Positions 8,989 through 16,501 of a stretch of 64,000 nucleotides of DNA are shown here, in pieces. Under the pieces are notes generated by a model, which was given only the letters and a program-made list of their open reading frames with translations, searched no databases and had not been told where the DNA came from. The DNA is from Microbacterium sp. SLBN-146 (lineage in GTDB: Bacteria > Actinomycetota > Actinomycetes > Actinomycetales > Microbacteriaceae), in NCBI RefSeq assembly GCF_006715145.1, contig NZ_VFMR01000001.1, positions 1,736,001 through 1,800,000 of the forward strand, in the 5' to 3' direction. The translations under genes and the position numbers were made by a program. Every line of letters begins with the position of its first letter. The first letter of the stretch is position 1.

Positions 8989-9896
8989 CCGGCCGGGTCG
9001 TCGTCGTCGGCGACGCGCTTATCGACGAACTGCGCGACGACAACGGCGTGCGAGAGTTCGTCGGGGGAGCAGCGCTCAACGTCGCGGTCGGTCTCGCGAG
9101 GCTCGGGGCGCCGGCATCCCTCGTCGCGATGATCGGCGACGACGAGGCGGGGGAGCGCATCCGTGCGTATCTCGCCGACTTCGGCGTGGATCTCCTCCCG
9201 ACGATCTCGCCCTACGGCAGTGCCCGCGCCGTCAGCACGCGATCGGCGGGTGGGGAGCCCGTGTACGAGTTCAACAAGGCCGCGTGGGAGCGTCGCATCC
9301 GCTACGGCGATGAGGTCGCTGCGGCGATGGCCGACGCGGCGCTCGTCGCCGTGAGCTGCGTGCGCTTCGACGATACGGAGCAGACGGTCGAACTCGCTGC
9401 GGCCATCGGACCGACGAAGCTCGCGATCGACCCGAACCCGCGCACCGGGATGCTGCACGACCGGCACGTCTTCCGTGAGGGATTCGAAGCGCTCGCCGCC
9501 CGGGCCGATCTCGTGAAGGTCGGCGAGGACGACGCGCACCTTCTGTACGAAGAGCCGCTCGACGTGCTGCGCACGCGCCTCGTCGACCTCGGCGCCGGCG
9601 CCGTGCTGGCGACCTACGGGTCGAACGGCGCCGCGATCGACGTGGGCCGCGAGACGGTCACCCGGCCGGTATCCGATCTTCCGGGACGCATCATCGACAC
9701 GATGGGCGCGGGTGACGCCGCGTTCGCCGCGACGATCGCCGCTGTGCTCGAGAACCCGCCACGGACGCGCGACGACTGGTCCGACGTGCTCGAGAAGGCG
9801 ATGGATGCCGCCGCGGCGACGTGCCGATTCGAAGGTGCGCTGCTGCGTCTCCCTTCGTCCCTGCAGGGGATGGACCTCGACCGGCTCGGCACCTGA
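8985..9896 (+). CDS. PfkB family carbohydrate kinase (fructokinase-like)
   Basis: A 303-residue ribokinase-fold enzyme. The first PfkB signature is FVGGAALNVAVGLARLG near residue 25, and the second is DTMGAGDAAFAA near residue 235, containing the catalytic Asp and the anion-hole Gly residues. It should phosphorylate a free sugar or nucleoside with ATP in the cytosol; fructose is the commonest substrate for such sequences but is unproven. It is translationally coupled to the FBP gene through ATGA, and is the last gene before tRNA-Tyr. Confidence 0.88.
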   Translation: MTGRVVVVGDALIDELRDDNGVREFVGGAALNVAVGLARLGAPASLVAMIGDDEAGERIRAYLADFGVDLLPTISPYGSARAVSTRSAGGEPVYEFNKAAWERRIRYGDEVAAAMADAALVAVSCVRFDDTEQTVELAAAIGPTKLAIDPNPRTGMLHDRHVFREGFEALAARADLVKVGEDDAHLLYEEPLDVLRTRLVDLGAGAVLATYGSNGAAIDVGRETVTRPVSDLPGRIIDTMGAGDAAFAATIAAVLENPPRTRDDWSDVLEKAMDAAAATCRFEGALLRLPSSLQGMDLDRLGT

Positions 9897-9983
9897 CGCA
9901 TCGATTTCTGGCAGTCGTCACGAACCGGTAAGATGGTGGATCGCGCCTCTGTTCGACTGGAAAAGCCGGGCAGGTGCGCACCT

Positions 9984-10065
9984 GGCGAGTTACCCAAGCG
10001 GCCAAAGGGATCTGACTGTAAATCAGCCGTCTTAGACTTCGGGGGTTCGAATCCCTCACTCGCCA
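9984..10065 (+). tRNA. tRNA-Tyr (GTA)
   Basis: Acceptor strand GGCGAGT (9984-9990) pairs with ACTCGCC (10058-10064), followed by discriminator A. The anticodon loop CTGTAAA carries GTA, and the T arm is GGGGGTTCGAATCCC. The gene is 82 nt with a long variable arm, as expected for bacterial tRNA-Tyr. A possible -10 TAAGAT lies at 9929. The 3' end lies inside the 15-bp target duplication of the adjoining IS481 element, yet remains complete. Confidence 0.96.
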
Positions 10066-10068
10066 CCG
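10054..10068. repeat. IS481 target-site duplication, left copy
   Basis: CCTCACTCGCCACCG is present here and again at 11373-11387, exactly bracketing the element. It includes the last bases of the tRNA-Tyr acceptor stem. Confidence 0.93.
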
Positions 10069-11372
10069 TGTGATGAGTCGCGACATAGGAGTCATCTGAG
10101 TCGCGACATAGGTGACATCAAGAGAGAGAGCCCGGCCATCGGCCGGGCTCTCTCTCGTTGTTTCGCCAGTAGGTTCGGGCGGGGTCGATGGTGTTGGTCG
10201 CGATGATCTCGCCGGTCTCGAGGTGCACGACGGTGACGGTGTGTTCGTCGGCGATGAGGATGCAGCGTTTCCCGCGGTGTTCGACGCCGATGCCGAGGTG
10301 GTGCATGCGAGCGGCTCTGCGGAAGCTGATCTTCCCGTTGGTGCCGACGTGGTCGTGGCGGATTCGGTAGTGGACGGCGTCGGTGCGCGCGCCGGCGGGG
10401 AGGGCTTTCGGGGTCGCGGTGTAGGCGTTGGCTGGTGTGGTTCCGCGGGCGCGGTGGGGGCGGTGGGTGTTGTAGTGCGTTCGGAACGTGTCGAGTTGTG
10501 TGTGCAGCTCGACGATGTCACGGGCGCGTGGTCGGACGCCGAGCCACTTCTTCAGGGTCTGGTGGAACCGTTCGATCTTCCCTTGGGTTTGCGGGTGGTT
10601 CGGTGCGCCGTTCTTCTGCCGGATGTTCAGCGCGGCGAGGACGTACTCGAATTCGTTGCGGCCGCCTCCGTGGCGGGCGGTGTAGACGCGGCCATTGTCG
10701 GTGAGGGTGGAGGCGGGTGGTCCGTAGGCGTCGACGCAGGCGAGGAAGGTGTCCACGACGGTGCGGCCGGTGACGGGGCGGTGGGCGGTGCAGGACAGCA
10801 GCAGTCGGGAGTGGTCGTCGAGCCAGCTGAGGATCTCCATGTCGGTGCCGTCAGCCAGGCGCCAATGGGTGAAGTCGGACTGCCAGGTCTCGTTGGGCCG
10901 GTCGGCTTCGAACCGGACGTAGGAAGAGCGGGGACGTTTCCGGGGTTCCGGGGTGATCAACCCTGCCTGATGCAGGATGCGGCGGATCGTGGACGTCGAT
11001 GGGGCGGTCAGTCCTTGCTGCCGCAGATGCCAGGCGATCGTGAGCGGTCCGGCGTCCGTCCCTGCCGCTGTCAGAGCGTGCCGCAGCTCCACGATCCGGT
11101 CACGGACACGTTCGGTGACCGCCTGGGGGCTGGTCAGCGGGGCTCGGGACCGCGGGTCGAGCCCGGCAAGGCCCTCGTCCCGGTAACGGGCGAGGAGCTT
11201 ATGGAGATACTGCCGGGACATCCCGTACTCGGTCGACGCCTGGGTGACCGTGATCTCTCCGGCGACAATCTTCAACACCACGACCCGATGCTTCGACGAC
11301 ATGCCCGAGTGTCGCCTATGTCCCGACTCACGTGTCGCCCATCACTTGTCGCCTATGTCGTGAACCCAGACA
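10069..11372. mobile_element. IS481-family insertion sequence, complete (1304 bp)
   Basis: The ends are TGTGATGAGTCGCGACATAGG on the left and, on the opposite strand at the right, TGTCTGGGTTCACGACATAGG. They share the CGACATAGG core, begin TGT, and carry further internal repeats of GACATAGG. The element encodes a single intact transposase on the minus strand and is bracketed by a 15-bp direct repeat. The long duplication fits the upper range reported for IS481. It looks intact and possibly active. Confidence 0.93.
10118..11302 (-). CDS. IS481-family transposase
   Basis: A 394-residue DDE transposase. The N-terminal helix-turn-helix covers about residues 1-60 (VTQASTEYGMSRQYLHKLLA). The rve integrase core starts near residue 135: WQSDFTHWRL supplies the first Asp, TLTDNGRVY the second, and GKIERFHQTLK the Glu. 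The length is full for the family. It fills nearly the entire element, in the orientation opposite to tRNA-Tyr. Confidence 0.95.
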   Translation of the reverse strand: MSSKHRVVVLKIVAGEITVTQASTEYGMSRQYLHKLLARYRDEGLAGLDPRSRAPLTSPQAVTERVRDRIVELRHALTAAGTDAGPLTIAWHLRQQGLTAPSTSTIRRILHQAGLITPEPRKRPRSSYVRFEADRPNETWQSDFTHWRLADGTDMEILSWLDDHSRLLLSCTAHRPVTGRTVVDTFLACVDAYGPPASTLTDNGRVYTARHGGGRNEFEYVLAALNIRQKNGAPNHPQTQGKIERFHQTLKKWLGVRPRARDIVELHTQLDTFRTHYNTHRPHRARGTTPANAYTATPKALPAGARTDAVHYRIRHDHVGTNGKISFRRAARMHHLGIGVEHRGKRCILIADEHTVTVVHLETGEIIATNTIDPARTYWRNNEREPGRWPGSLS

Positions 11373-11387
11373 CCTCACTCGCCACCG
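11373..11387. repeat. IS481 target-site duplication, right copy
   Basis: Exact second copy of CCTCACTCGCCACCG. It contains a spare tRNA-Tyr 3' terminus with no gene body in front of it, and leads into the original tRNA terminator. Confidence 0.93.
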
Positions 11388-11390
11388 ATC

Positions 11391-11425
11391 GACTGAGGGG
11401 CTCCGCGTAGCGGGGCCCCTCAGTC
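11391..11425 (+). terminator. Displaced tRNA-Tyr terminator
   Basis: GACTGAGGGGC (11391-11401) pairs perfectly with GCCCCTCAGTC (11415-11425), then GTTTCC. Before the IS arrived this hairpin would have begun about 26 bases after the tRNA. It now lies 1.3 kb away. Confidence 0.7.
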
Positions 11426-11461
11426 GTTTCCGCCTCCGCGGCTACAATCCTCTGCCCCGCG

Positions 11462-11923
11462 TCAGCAGTAGACGTTCGTGATGCTCGACCAGTACGTCGA
11501 GGGCACGTTCGCCCACGAGTTGGCGCTCGCCCACGCGCGCACCGTCGTCACCTGGCGAGCGCTCAGGATGCCGCTCGAGCGGGCGTTGGCGATCGAGCGG
11601 ACCTGGCTGAGTGCCGCGGTCGACTTCTGACCGCACGTCGACCACGACAGCTGCGTGCCGGCGAGGCCCGTCCCGGAGTAGGCGCAGATGCTGCCCGTCG
11701 CGCACGAGCCCACGGCGCGAAGCATCCCGTTCGGAACGTCAACGCGCATGCCCGTCTCTGGCCACGCTGCCGAGTAGTAGCCTTCGGCGACACCGCCCGG
11801 TACCGCGGCCAGGGCGTAGGCCACGTCGGGATGAACATCATTCTTCTCTACGGCGCCGGCCATGGCCGGGGTGCTCAGCGCGAGCGCGACGCCAACCGCG
11901 ATCGCTGCGAGAGCTCGTCTCAT
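11462..11923 (-). CDS. Secreted peptidase inhibitor I36-like protein
   Basis: A 153-residue exported protein. The signal peptide MRRALAAIAVGVALALSTPAMAGA is clear, with predicted cleavage near residue 24. The mature part contains CATGSICAYSGTGLAGTQL and VRSIANARSSG, the pattern of the I36 (SMPI-like) inhibitor fold, with Cys residues for disulfides. The start at 11923 was chosen for its GGAAGG ribosome site and ATGA overlap with the upstream gene. Being encoded last in an ECF sigma operon, it is probably a sigma target, a cell-surface stress protein. Inhibitory activity is unproven. Confidence 0.65.
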   Translation of the reverse strand: MRRALAAIAVGVALALSTPAMAGAVEKNDVHPDVAYALAAVPGGVAEGYYSAAWPETGMRVDVPNGMLRAVGSCATGSICAYSGTGLAGTQLSWSTCGQKSTAALSQVRSIANARSSGILSARQVTTVRAWASANSWANVPSTYWSSITNVYC

Positions 11924-12915
11924 TCGGGATCCTTCCAAAGGGTGTACGAGATGACGGTGCCATCTGGTACCCCCAGGGCATCGTCGGGTGAGAGCACAGT
12001 GCGCTCGACACCGACGATACGGCCTGTGCTCGCGGACAGCAGCAGGGTCGCTTCTCTCTCATCCGCGCCCGGCGCGGCGATTCCGACGACTTCGCGCCCC
12101 AGGCGGTCCGTCGTCGTTCCGAGCGGGCGTAGACCTTCGTAAACGAGCAGACCCTCCAGCAGGTCGGCGTGCTGATCCGCGGTGAGCGTCCATTCCGTGA
12201 GGAGGCCCGCGACGGCGAACAGCGCGTCGCCGGGATACTGCGGGTCAGGAGCCACGAGCGCGTAGAGCTGGGCGATGTCGTCGGCGTCGAGATCCGCGGC
12301 ATCCGGGAACGCCGCTGGATACTCGCCCGGACCGTAGACGCGATCATCGATGACCGCCCCGGGGGCCCACGTGTCGTCGTCGGGCACCGCGCTCTCCCCG
12401 CCGTCGGCGGGGAAGGGCTCGCCGGCGATCGTCACCATCCTCCCGGAGAGGTCGGCCGCCCAGGTCAGCTCGGTGACGATCGGAAGGATCGAGAGGACCT
12501 GTTCGGGGGAGCCGGCTTCGTCGACCGACAGGTTCCACGCGGTCGAGGCCGATGTTCGCTCCGCGACAGCGGGTTCCCCCGAAGCGCGCAGAAGCTGTGT
12601 AGCCGTCGTGACTGTCTCCTCGACGGTGGCGGTGGTGCCCTGGTACACGAGCGGCGCGGGTCCCCACGCGGCGGCGGGGGAGGTGCCGAAGATCGTCAGG
12701 AGTGACACCGACAGCACCGTCAGGATGGCGAGGGCCGCGGCCAGCGGAGTCAGCAGGGTGAGTGCCAGTCGGCGGGTGCGCGGTGTCTGCCGGCGGGGTG
12801 TCTGCTCGACGATGCTCGCAAGGATCGTCTGCTGCCGCAGCGTCAGGGAGTCGCCGGAGTGAGGCGGCACGGGAGCGCTGGCGCGCAGCATCCGGTCGAG
12901 CTGTTCGTCGTTCAC
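11920..12915 (-). CDS. Membrane-anchored regulator, probably anti-sigma factor-like
   Basis: A 331-residue protein with a short cytoplasmic N-terminus (MNDEQLDRMLRASAP), one transmembrane helix at about residues 48-75, and a large extracytoplasmic domain of about 240 residues. This matches actinobacterial CU044_5270-type proteins encoded directly after ECF sigma factors. The cytoplasmic part has no clear zinc-binding HxxxCxxC motif. Control of the upstream sigma factor is inferred from position only. The start is GTG in a GTGA overlap with the sigma gene. Confidence 0.65.
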   Translation of the reverse strand: MNDEQLDRMLRASAPVPPHSGDSLTLRQQTILASIVEQTPRRQTPRTRRLALTLLTPLAAALAILTVLSVSLLTIFGTSPAAAWGPAPLVYQGTTATVEETVTTATQLLRASGEPAVAERTSASTAWNLSVDEAGSPEQVLSILPIVTELTWAADLSGRMVTIAGEPFPADGGESAVPDDDTWAPGAVIDDRVYGPGEYPAAFPDAADLDADDIAQLYALVAPDPQYPGDALFAVAGLLTEWTLTADQHADLLEGLLVYEGLRPLGTTTDRLGREVVGIAAPGADEREATLLLSASTGRIVGVERTVLSPDDALGVPDGTVISYTLWKDPE

Positions 12916-13472
12916 CGCTCACCTCCGGATCCCGAGTCACCCTGTGTCGAGTCACCCAGCGTGGAGTCACCCAGCGCCGAGCGCAGTGCTGCTCGCGCCC
13001 TGTGGAGTCGCGTCCACACGGTGCCCTCGCGGATCTTCAGCACTTCCGCGACCTCGGCCGCGTTCAGGCCGTCCCAGTAGGTCAGGCGCACGATCTCACG
13101 GTCCTTCTTCGGGAGCCGGTCCACCGCATCGGAGAGAGCGAGCCTCTCGTCGTGCGGAATCGCTTGCTGAGCCGCCTCCTCGACGGAGTGCGATATCGAA
13201 TCGACTGCCGCGGCCGAGCGGTAATGCTCCCGCTGCGCATCGCGCATCTTGTGCATCGCGGTGCGGATGAGCCACGGCAGTCCGAAGGGATCGTGGGGAT
13301 CGAGATTGTGCCAGGCCGTCTGGAACACCTCGGACGCGACGTCTTCGGCTGCGGTGGGGTCGCCGATGTTGCGCTGGATGTACCTCGTCACTCGCGGGAA
13401 GTACGTCGTGAACATCTCGCGGAACACCGCTTCTCGGAACAGGCGTTCCTGTTCCGCGGTGTCGCTGGTCAC
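12912..13472 (-). CDS. ECF-type RNA polymerase sigma factor
   Basis: A 186-residue sigma-70 family protein. Region 2 is seen at about residues 25-75 (RYIQRNIGDPTAAEDVASEV, then FQTAWHNL) and region 4 at about 125-175 (LPKKDREIVRLTYWDG, then AAEVAEVLKIREGTVWTRLH, a helix-turn-helix). GTG at 13472 is taken as the start because the in-frame sequence upstream lacks family similarity. It heads a three-gene operon with 4-bp overlaps. It would recruit RNA polymerase to a small envelope-stress regulon. Confidence 0.9.
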   Translation of the reverse strand: MTSDTAEQERLFREAVFREMFTTYFPRVTRYIQRNIGDPTAAEDVASEVFQTAWHNLDPHDPFGLPWLIRTAMHKMRDAQREHYRSAAAVDSISHSVEEAAQQAIPHDERLALSDAVDRLPKKDREIVRLTYWDGLNAAEVAEVLKIREGTVWTRLHRARAALRSALGDSTLGDSTQGDSGSGGER

Positions 13473-13634
13473 GTGTCGGTTCTCCGGGCTTGCAATAGGT
13501 CGGTGTCGCCAATGTAACCGCCCCTCACGCCTCGCAGGACCAGATTCGGCATCTTGCGCGCGCTGCACAGGACGCCAGGAGGGAGGATCCGGATGCCGCC
13601 AGGACCGCACTCGCCGCGTCGCTCCGAGGAGAAG

Positions 13635-13665
13635 GGGTGCGCCGTCGCTGAGCGACGGCGCACCC
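13635..13665. repeat. Orphan perfect hairpin
   Basis: GGGTGCGCCGTCGCT and its exact complement are separated by one base, giving a 13-bp stem with a five-base loop when folded. It follows no gene in either orientation, so it may end an unannotated small RNA or be a leader element. Confidence 0.5.
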
Positions 13666-13780
13666 GGCGCGGACACCGCCACCCGAAAGCAGTGCCCCGC
13701 AACGAGGGGAAGCCGAAAAGTCCCTCCACTATGTAGTCGCTTGGGAGAGCGGATTCCTTACAGAATTGCTCAAACTTTTT

Positions 13781-13809
13781 TTGGGGAGTTTTTCCGACCC
13801 CGCCATACT
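13781..13809 (+). promoter_or_regulatory. Promoter of leaderless membrane protein gene
   Basis: TTGGGG (13781-13786) and CATACT (13804-13809) are 17 bases apart. The predicted start of transcription falls at 13816, the first base of the GTG start codon. Confidence 0.5.
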
Positions 13810-13815
13810 GGGGCC

Positions 13816-14247
13816 GTGAGCAACCCGCGGGGGCGACGATTCGACCCGATCCACCTTGTCGATGTGCTCGTCTATCTCGTCGTGCTGGGACTGTTCACGC
13901 AGTTCTTCCCGAGCGTCATCTCGGAGTCGTTCTCGGTGTCGCTCATCACGGCGATCCTCTTGAAGCTCGCGCTCGAACTCGTCGTGCGGGCGAAGTCGGC
14001 CGTCATCACGCGCTTTCGCGCCGCCGCGAGTCCGGTCGGAAAGGTGCTCCTGGCGCTCGCGCTCGTCGCGACGGGAGCGGGCAGCAAGTTCCTCGTGCTG
14101 TGGCTGACGGACCTCTTGCTCGGCGACGCCGTTCACCTCGGAGGGTTCTTTCTCGTCACGGTGCTCGTGATCACGCTCGTCCTGTCGCGGACGGGCGTGC
14201 GGCTCTTGCTCCAACCACGAGCGGCGGTCACGCGAGAGATCGCGTAG
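13816..14247 (+). CDS. Small four-helix membrane protein of unknown function
   Basis: A 143-residue protein with hydrophobic stretches near residues 14-32, 38-55, 72-95 and 103-125 and short polar loops. No recognised domain. GTG at 13816 fits the start because coding character begins there and a -10 element lies exactly upstream for a leaderless transcript. Its 3' end faces the convergent export protein gene. Confidence 0.65.
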   Translation: MSNPRGRRFDPIHLVDVLVYLVVLGLFTQFFPSVISESFSVSLITAILLKLALELVVRAKSAVITRFRAAASPVGKVLLALALVATGAGSKFLVLWLTDLLLGDAVHLGGFFLVTVLVITLVLSRTGVRLLLQPRAAVTREIA

Positions 14248-14268
14248 CCGCCGCTGTCGCGGCATCCG

Positions 14269-14829
14269 TCAGCCCACGACGAGTGCGAGGACCCCCGTCG
14301 CGACGGCCGTCGTGAGACCCGTCCACAGCAGGATCGCGATCGCCTGCCACAGCAGCACCCAGCCCTTCGCGACGCCGGAGGCGACGAGCATGGCGGAGGT
14401 GAACTGCGTGGGCAGGGCGAGCGGACCGAGGAGGCTCGCGCCGGGGACGCCGAAGCGGACGAGGAAGCGACGGAATCGCTGACGGCCCTTCGACTCGGGC
14501 TTGGACTCGGTGGCATCCGGTGCCGAGGACACCGCCATCGTCTCGGTCGACCCATCGGACATGACCCGCGCCGCTCGCGACCGGGCACGGCGGGCGACGA
14601 TCGCGCTTCTGATGCGGGATCCGAAGAAGACCACGACGAAGACCGACAGGAAGTTGCCGATCGCGGCGGCGAAGAACGCGACGAGCGGGTGGAGTCCCGC
14701 CCAGACGCCGAGAACCGAGGCGAGCTCGCCTTCGACGAAAGGAATGGCGCCGGCGAGGACGACGATGAGGGGCTGGATGAGGTCGGGGACCTCGGACATG
14801 AGGTCTTGCAGGCCTTCGATGATGTTCAT
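14269..14829 (-). CDS. Small multidrug export family membrane protein
   Basis: A 186-residue membrane protein with the Sm_multidrug_ex pattern: a re-entrant IPFVEGELAS segment near residue 30, a cytoplasmic loop at about 75-120, then FGVPGASLLGPLALPTQFT, and a final pair of helices. The family (COG2426) is annotated as a putative efflux or membrane-trafficking protein, but substrates are unknown. It lies downstream of the GPP34 gene on the same strand, so the TetR regulator at 15712 may control both. Confidence 0.75.
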   Translation of the reverse strand: MNIIEGLQDLMSEVPDLIQPLIVVLAGAIPFVEGELASVLGVWAGLHPLVAFFAAAIGNFLSVFVVVFFGSRIRSAIVARRARSRAARVMSDGSTETMAVSSAPDATESKPESKGRQRFRRFLVRFGVPGASLLGPLALPTQFTSAMLVASGVAKGWVLLWQAIAILLWTGLTTAVATGVLALVVG

Positions 14830-14844
14830 GGGGAGTTCCTTCCG

Positions 14845-14895
14845 GGCGCGCCGAAGCAGCGCCCGTGTACTTTCAGGCGCGCCGACGCAGCGCCC
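14845..14895. repeat. Tandem GGCGCGCCGAMGCAGCGCCC repeat
   Basis: Two 20-base units (14845-14864 and 14876-14895) differ at one position and start 31 bases apart. Each can fold as GGCGC/GCGCC. They fill the gap between the export protein and GPP34 genes and may act as a processing or attenuation site. Confidence 0.6.
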
Positions 14896-14925
14896 ATGGC
14901 GATGGATGGAGGGAGGGAGGGGTGG

Positions 14926-15627
14926 TCAGGCCCGGGTGGCGATGATGCTCGTCGCGACGACGGAATTGACGACGATCGCGGTCATCGTTCGCGTGATGGC
15001 CTCGGATGCCGCATCCGCACCCCACTCGCCGCGCTCGAGTTCTTTCGCGCGCTCGATGACGGGCGAGGTCCACGGGATCTCGCGATCGAAGACCGGCAGT
15101 GAGCCGCTCGCCGAGAGGAGGGCTGCCAGGGCGGCCGTCCGGGAGTCCGGGATGCTGCCGTCGACGAGGGCCGAGCGCACGCCCGAGATGAGGTCGACTC
15201 GGCGTCCGGTGTCGCCTTCTTCGAGGGACTCGGTCGGTATGAAGCCCAGCACTTTGCCTTTCGTGCGGCGGAGGTCGCCGCGGGCGACGAGCCGCTCGAG
15301 GATCGGCGCTCGCAACTCGGGTCCGATGGCAGCGAGGACGGTCTGCACTCCGCGCGGTTTCTCGGCGATGTACTCCCACGCCTCGCGCAGGATCTCGTCG
15401 TCGGGGGCGGTGTCGACCGACACGCGCACGCGCGTCTGACCGAGCGGGCCGTCTTCTGTCGTGATGTGTCCGCTCGCGGCAAGGTCGGCGAGCACGGCTC
15501 CGGCGAGAACGTAGAAGAGCGTGTTCTCTCCCGCGATGGTGCCGGAGTCGGGCTGGAAGAGGAGCAGGAGAAGGTCGTCGGCGACGCCGACGCGCGTCGT
15601 GGTCTCGTCTGCGTGATCGGTGCTCAT
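14926..15627 (-). CDS. GPP34 (GOLPH3/Vps74-like) family protein
   Basis: A 233-residue cytosolic protein. DLLLLLFQPDSGTIAG at about residue 18 and VLAGAVLADLAASGHI are the conserved opening of the GPP34 domain known from GOLPH3/Vps74, which bind phosphoinositides and glycosyltransferases in eukaryotes. Bacterial members are common in actinobacteria, where their function is unknown; membrane association is plausible. An AGAAGG ribosome site precedes the ATG. It is divergent from tetR with a palindromic operator between them. Confidence 0.85.
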   Translation of the reverse strand: MSTDHADETTTRVGVADDLLLLLFQPDSGTIAGENTLFYVLAGAVLADLAASGHITTEDGPLGQTRVRVSVDTAPDDEILREAWEYIAEKPRGVQTVLAAIGPELRAPILERLVARGDLRRTKGKVLGFIPTESLEEGDTGRRVDLISGVRSALVDGSIPDSRTAALAALLSASGSLPVFDREIPWTSPVIERAKELERGEWGADAASEAITRTMTAIVVNSVVATSIIATRA

Positions 15628-15663
15628 GTCGAGCCTTCTTTCTGCGGGGATGTCCGCTGGGAA

Positions 15664-15701
15664 GACTCTAGCACACTGTACTGGTACGGTGTACTAGAGT
15701 C
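15664..15701. promoter_or_regulatory. 38-bp palindromic operator between GPP34 and TetR genes
   Basis: GACTCTAG at the left is mirrored by CTAGAGTC at the right, with ACAC..GTAC and GTAC..GTGT inside; only a few positions break the symmetry. It covers probable -10 elements of both divergent genes and is the likely TetR binding site for autoregulation and control of the GPP34 operon. Confidence 0.7.
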
Positions 15702-15711
15702 TACGATCGAG

Positions 15712-16320
15712 GTGACACAGGAACGGGGGCGCGAGATCGACACGCGAGAGAAGATCGTCGCCGCGGCGACCGAGATCATCCGGGAAGGCGGGGACGCCCG
15801 GCCGAGCGTCCGCGCCGTTGCCTCCCGGGCGGGCGTCGGAGCCAGCACCCTGCGCCACTACTTCCCCACGCAGCGCTCGCTGCTGGATGCCACGCTGACG
15901 GAGCTGTACAGCGAGGCGATGCCGGACATCCGGATCCGCGACACCTCGGTGCCTGCCCGCGAGCGGCTCATCGAGTGCCTGTGGCATCTGCTGGAGCCGT
16001 TCAGCACGCAAGCGGCCGCGCGAGCGGCGTGGAAAACAATCTACGAAGCGTTCATGGCGCCCGAAGCGACCGAAGAAGCGCGTATCGGTTATCTCGTACT
16101 CGTGCGGCAGGCGCAGCAGCGTATCGAGTCGTGGCTCGCGATCCTCGACGCCGAGGGGGCTCTGCAGCCGGGGTCCCGCGAAGAGCAGTCGCACTTCCTC
16201 ATGGCGGTCGTCGACGGGCTCTCGCTCGACCGGGCGTTTCCGACCGTCGACGAGCGTCCCACGTTCGAAGCGTCGACCCTTCGCCTCGCCGTCGAGGCCC
16301 TCGTCCGCCCGACCCCGTAG
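15712..16320 (+). CDS. TetR family transcriptional regulator
   Basis: A 202-residue regulator. The N-terminal DNA-binding domain (about 10-55) reads TREKIVAAATEIIREGG, then VRAVASRAGVGASTLRHYFP, the TetR helix-turn-helix. The remaining helical domain would bind an unknown ligand. GTG at 15712 is the first sensible start, only 10 bases after the palindrome, so the mRNA may be leaderless or nearly so. The likely targets are its own gene and the divergent GPP34/export genes. Confidence 0.88.
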   Translation: MTQERGREIDTREKIVAAATEIIREGGDARPSVRAVASRAGVGASTLRHYFPTQRSLLDATLTELYSEAMPDIRIRDTSVPARERLIECLWHLLEPFSTQAAARAAWKTIYEAFMAPEATEEARIGYLVLVRQAQQRIESWLAILDAEGALQPGSREEQSHFLMAVVDGLSLDRAFPTVDERPTFEASTLRLAVEALVRPTP

Positions 16321-16330
16321 CCCCTTCTCG

Positions 16331-16389
16331 CTCACTTGTCCCAAAGTGCGGCCTCCCGCCCGAGCATCCCGCCCTTTGCGACAAGTGAG
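16331..16389. repeat. ACTTGTC-type palindrome, copy A
   Basis: CTCACTTGTCCCAAAG at the left and CTTTGCGACAAGTGAG at the right form the imperfect arms of an intergenic palindrome, between the convergent tetR and metal permease genes. Same family as 16417-16477, 24928-24980 and 46286-46348. Confidence 0.75.
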
Positions 16390-16416
16390 GGATCGGCCTC
16401 AGCGCGCACGGCGGGC

Positions 16417-16477
16417 GTTCACTTGTCTCATATGGCGACCTGGACCGCGGGCAGCCCGCCATTCGCGGCAAGTGAAC
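16417..16477. repeat. ACTTGTC-type palindrome, copy B
   Basis: GTTCACTTGTCTCATATGG at the left is mirrored by CCATTCGCGGCAAGTGAAC at the right. It follows copy A by 27 bases, giving a tandem pair between convergent genes, where it could terminate both. Confidence 0.78.
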
Positions 16478-16501
16478 CTGGTGGAAGGGGTGGATGCAGG
16501 G

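Larger units (their letters stand above)
13473..13815. other. Intergenic region between divergent genes
   Basis: This 343-base stretch separates the sigma gene from the membrane protein at 13816. It holds a strong orphan hairpin (13635-13665) and the promoter of the rightward gene. No convincing coding frame is seen. Confidence 0.5.

Noticed and set aside
9984-10070. tRNA-Tyr broken by IS481
   Set aside because: The 15-bp duplication restores the acceptor stem and discriminator, so the gene is complete.
16331-16477. CRISPR array
   Set aside because: The two palindromes are not regularly spaced direct repeats with spacers, and no cas genes occur anywhere in the window.
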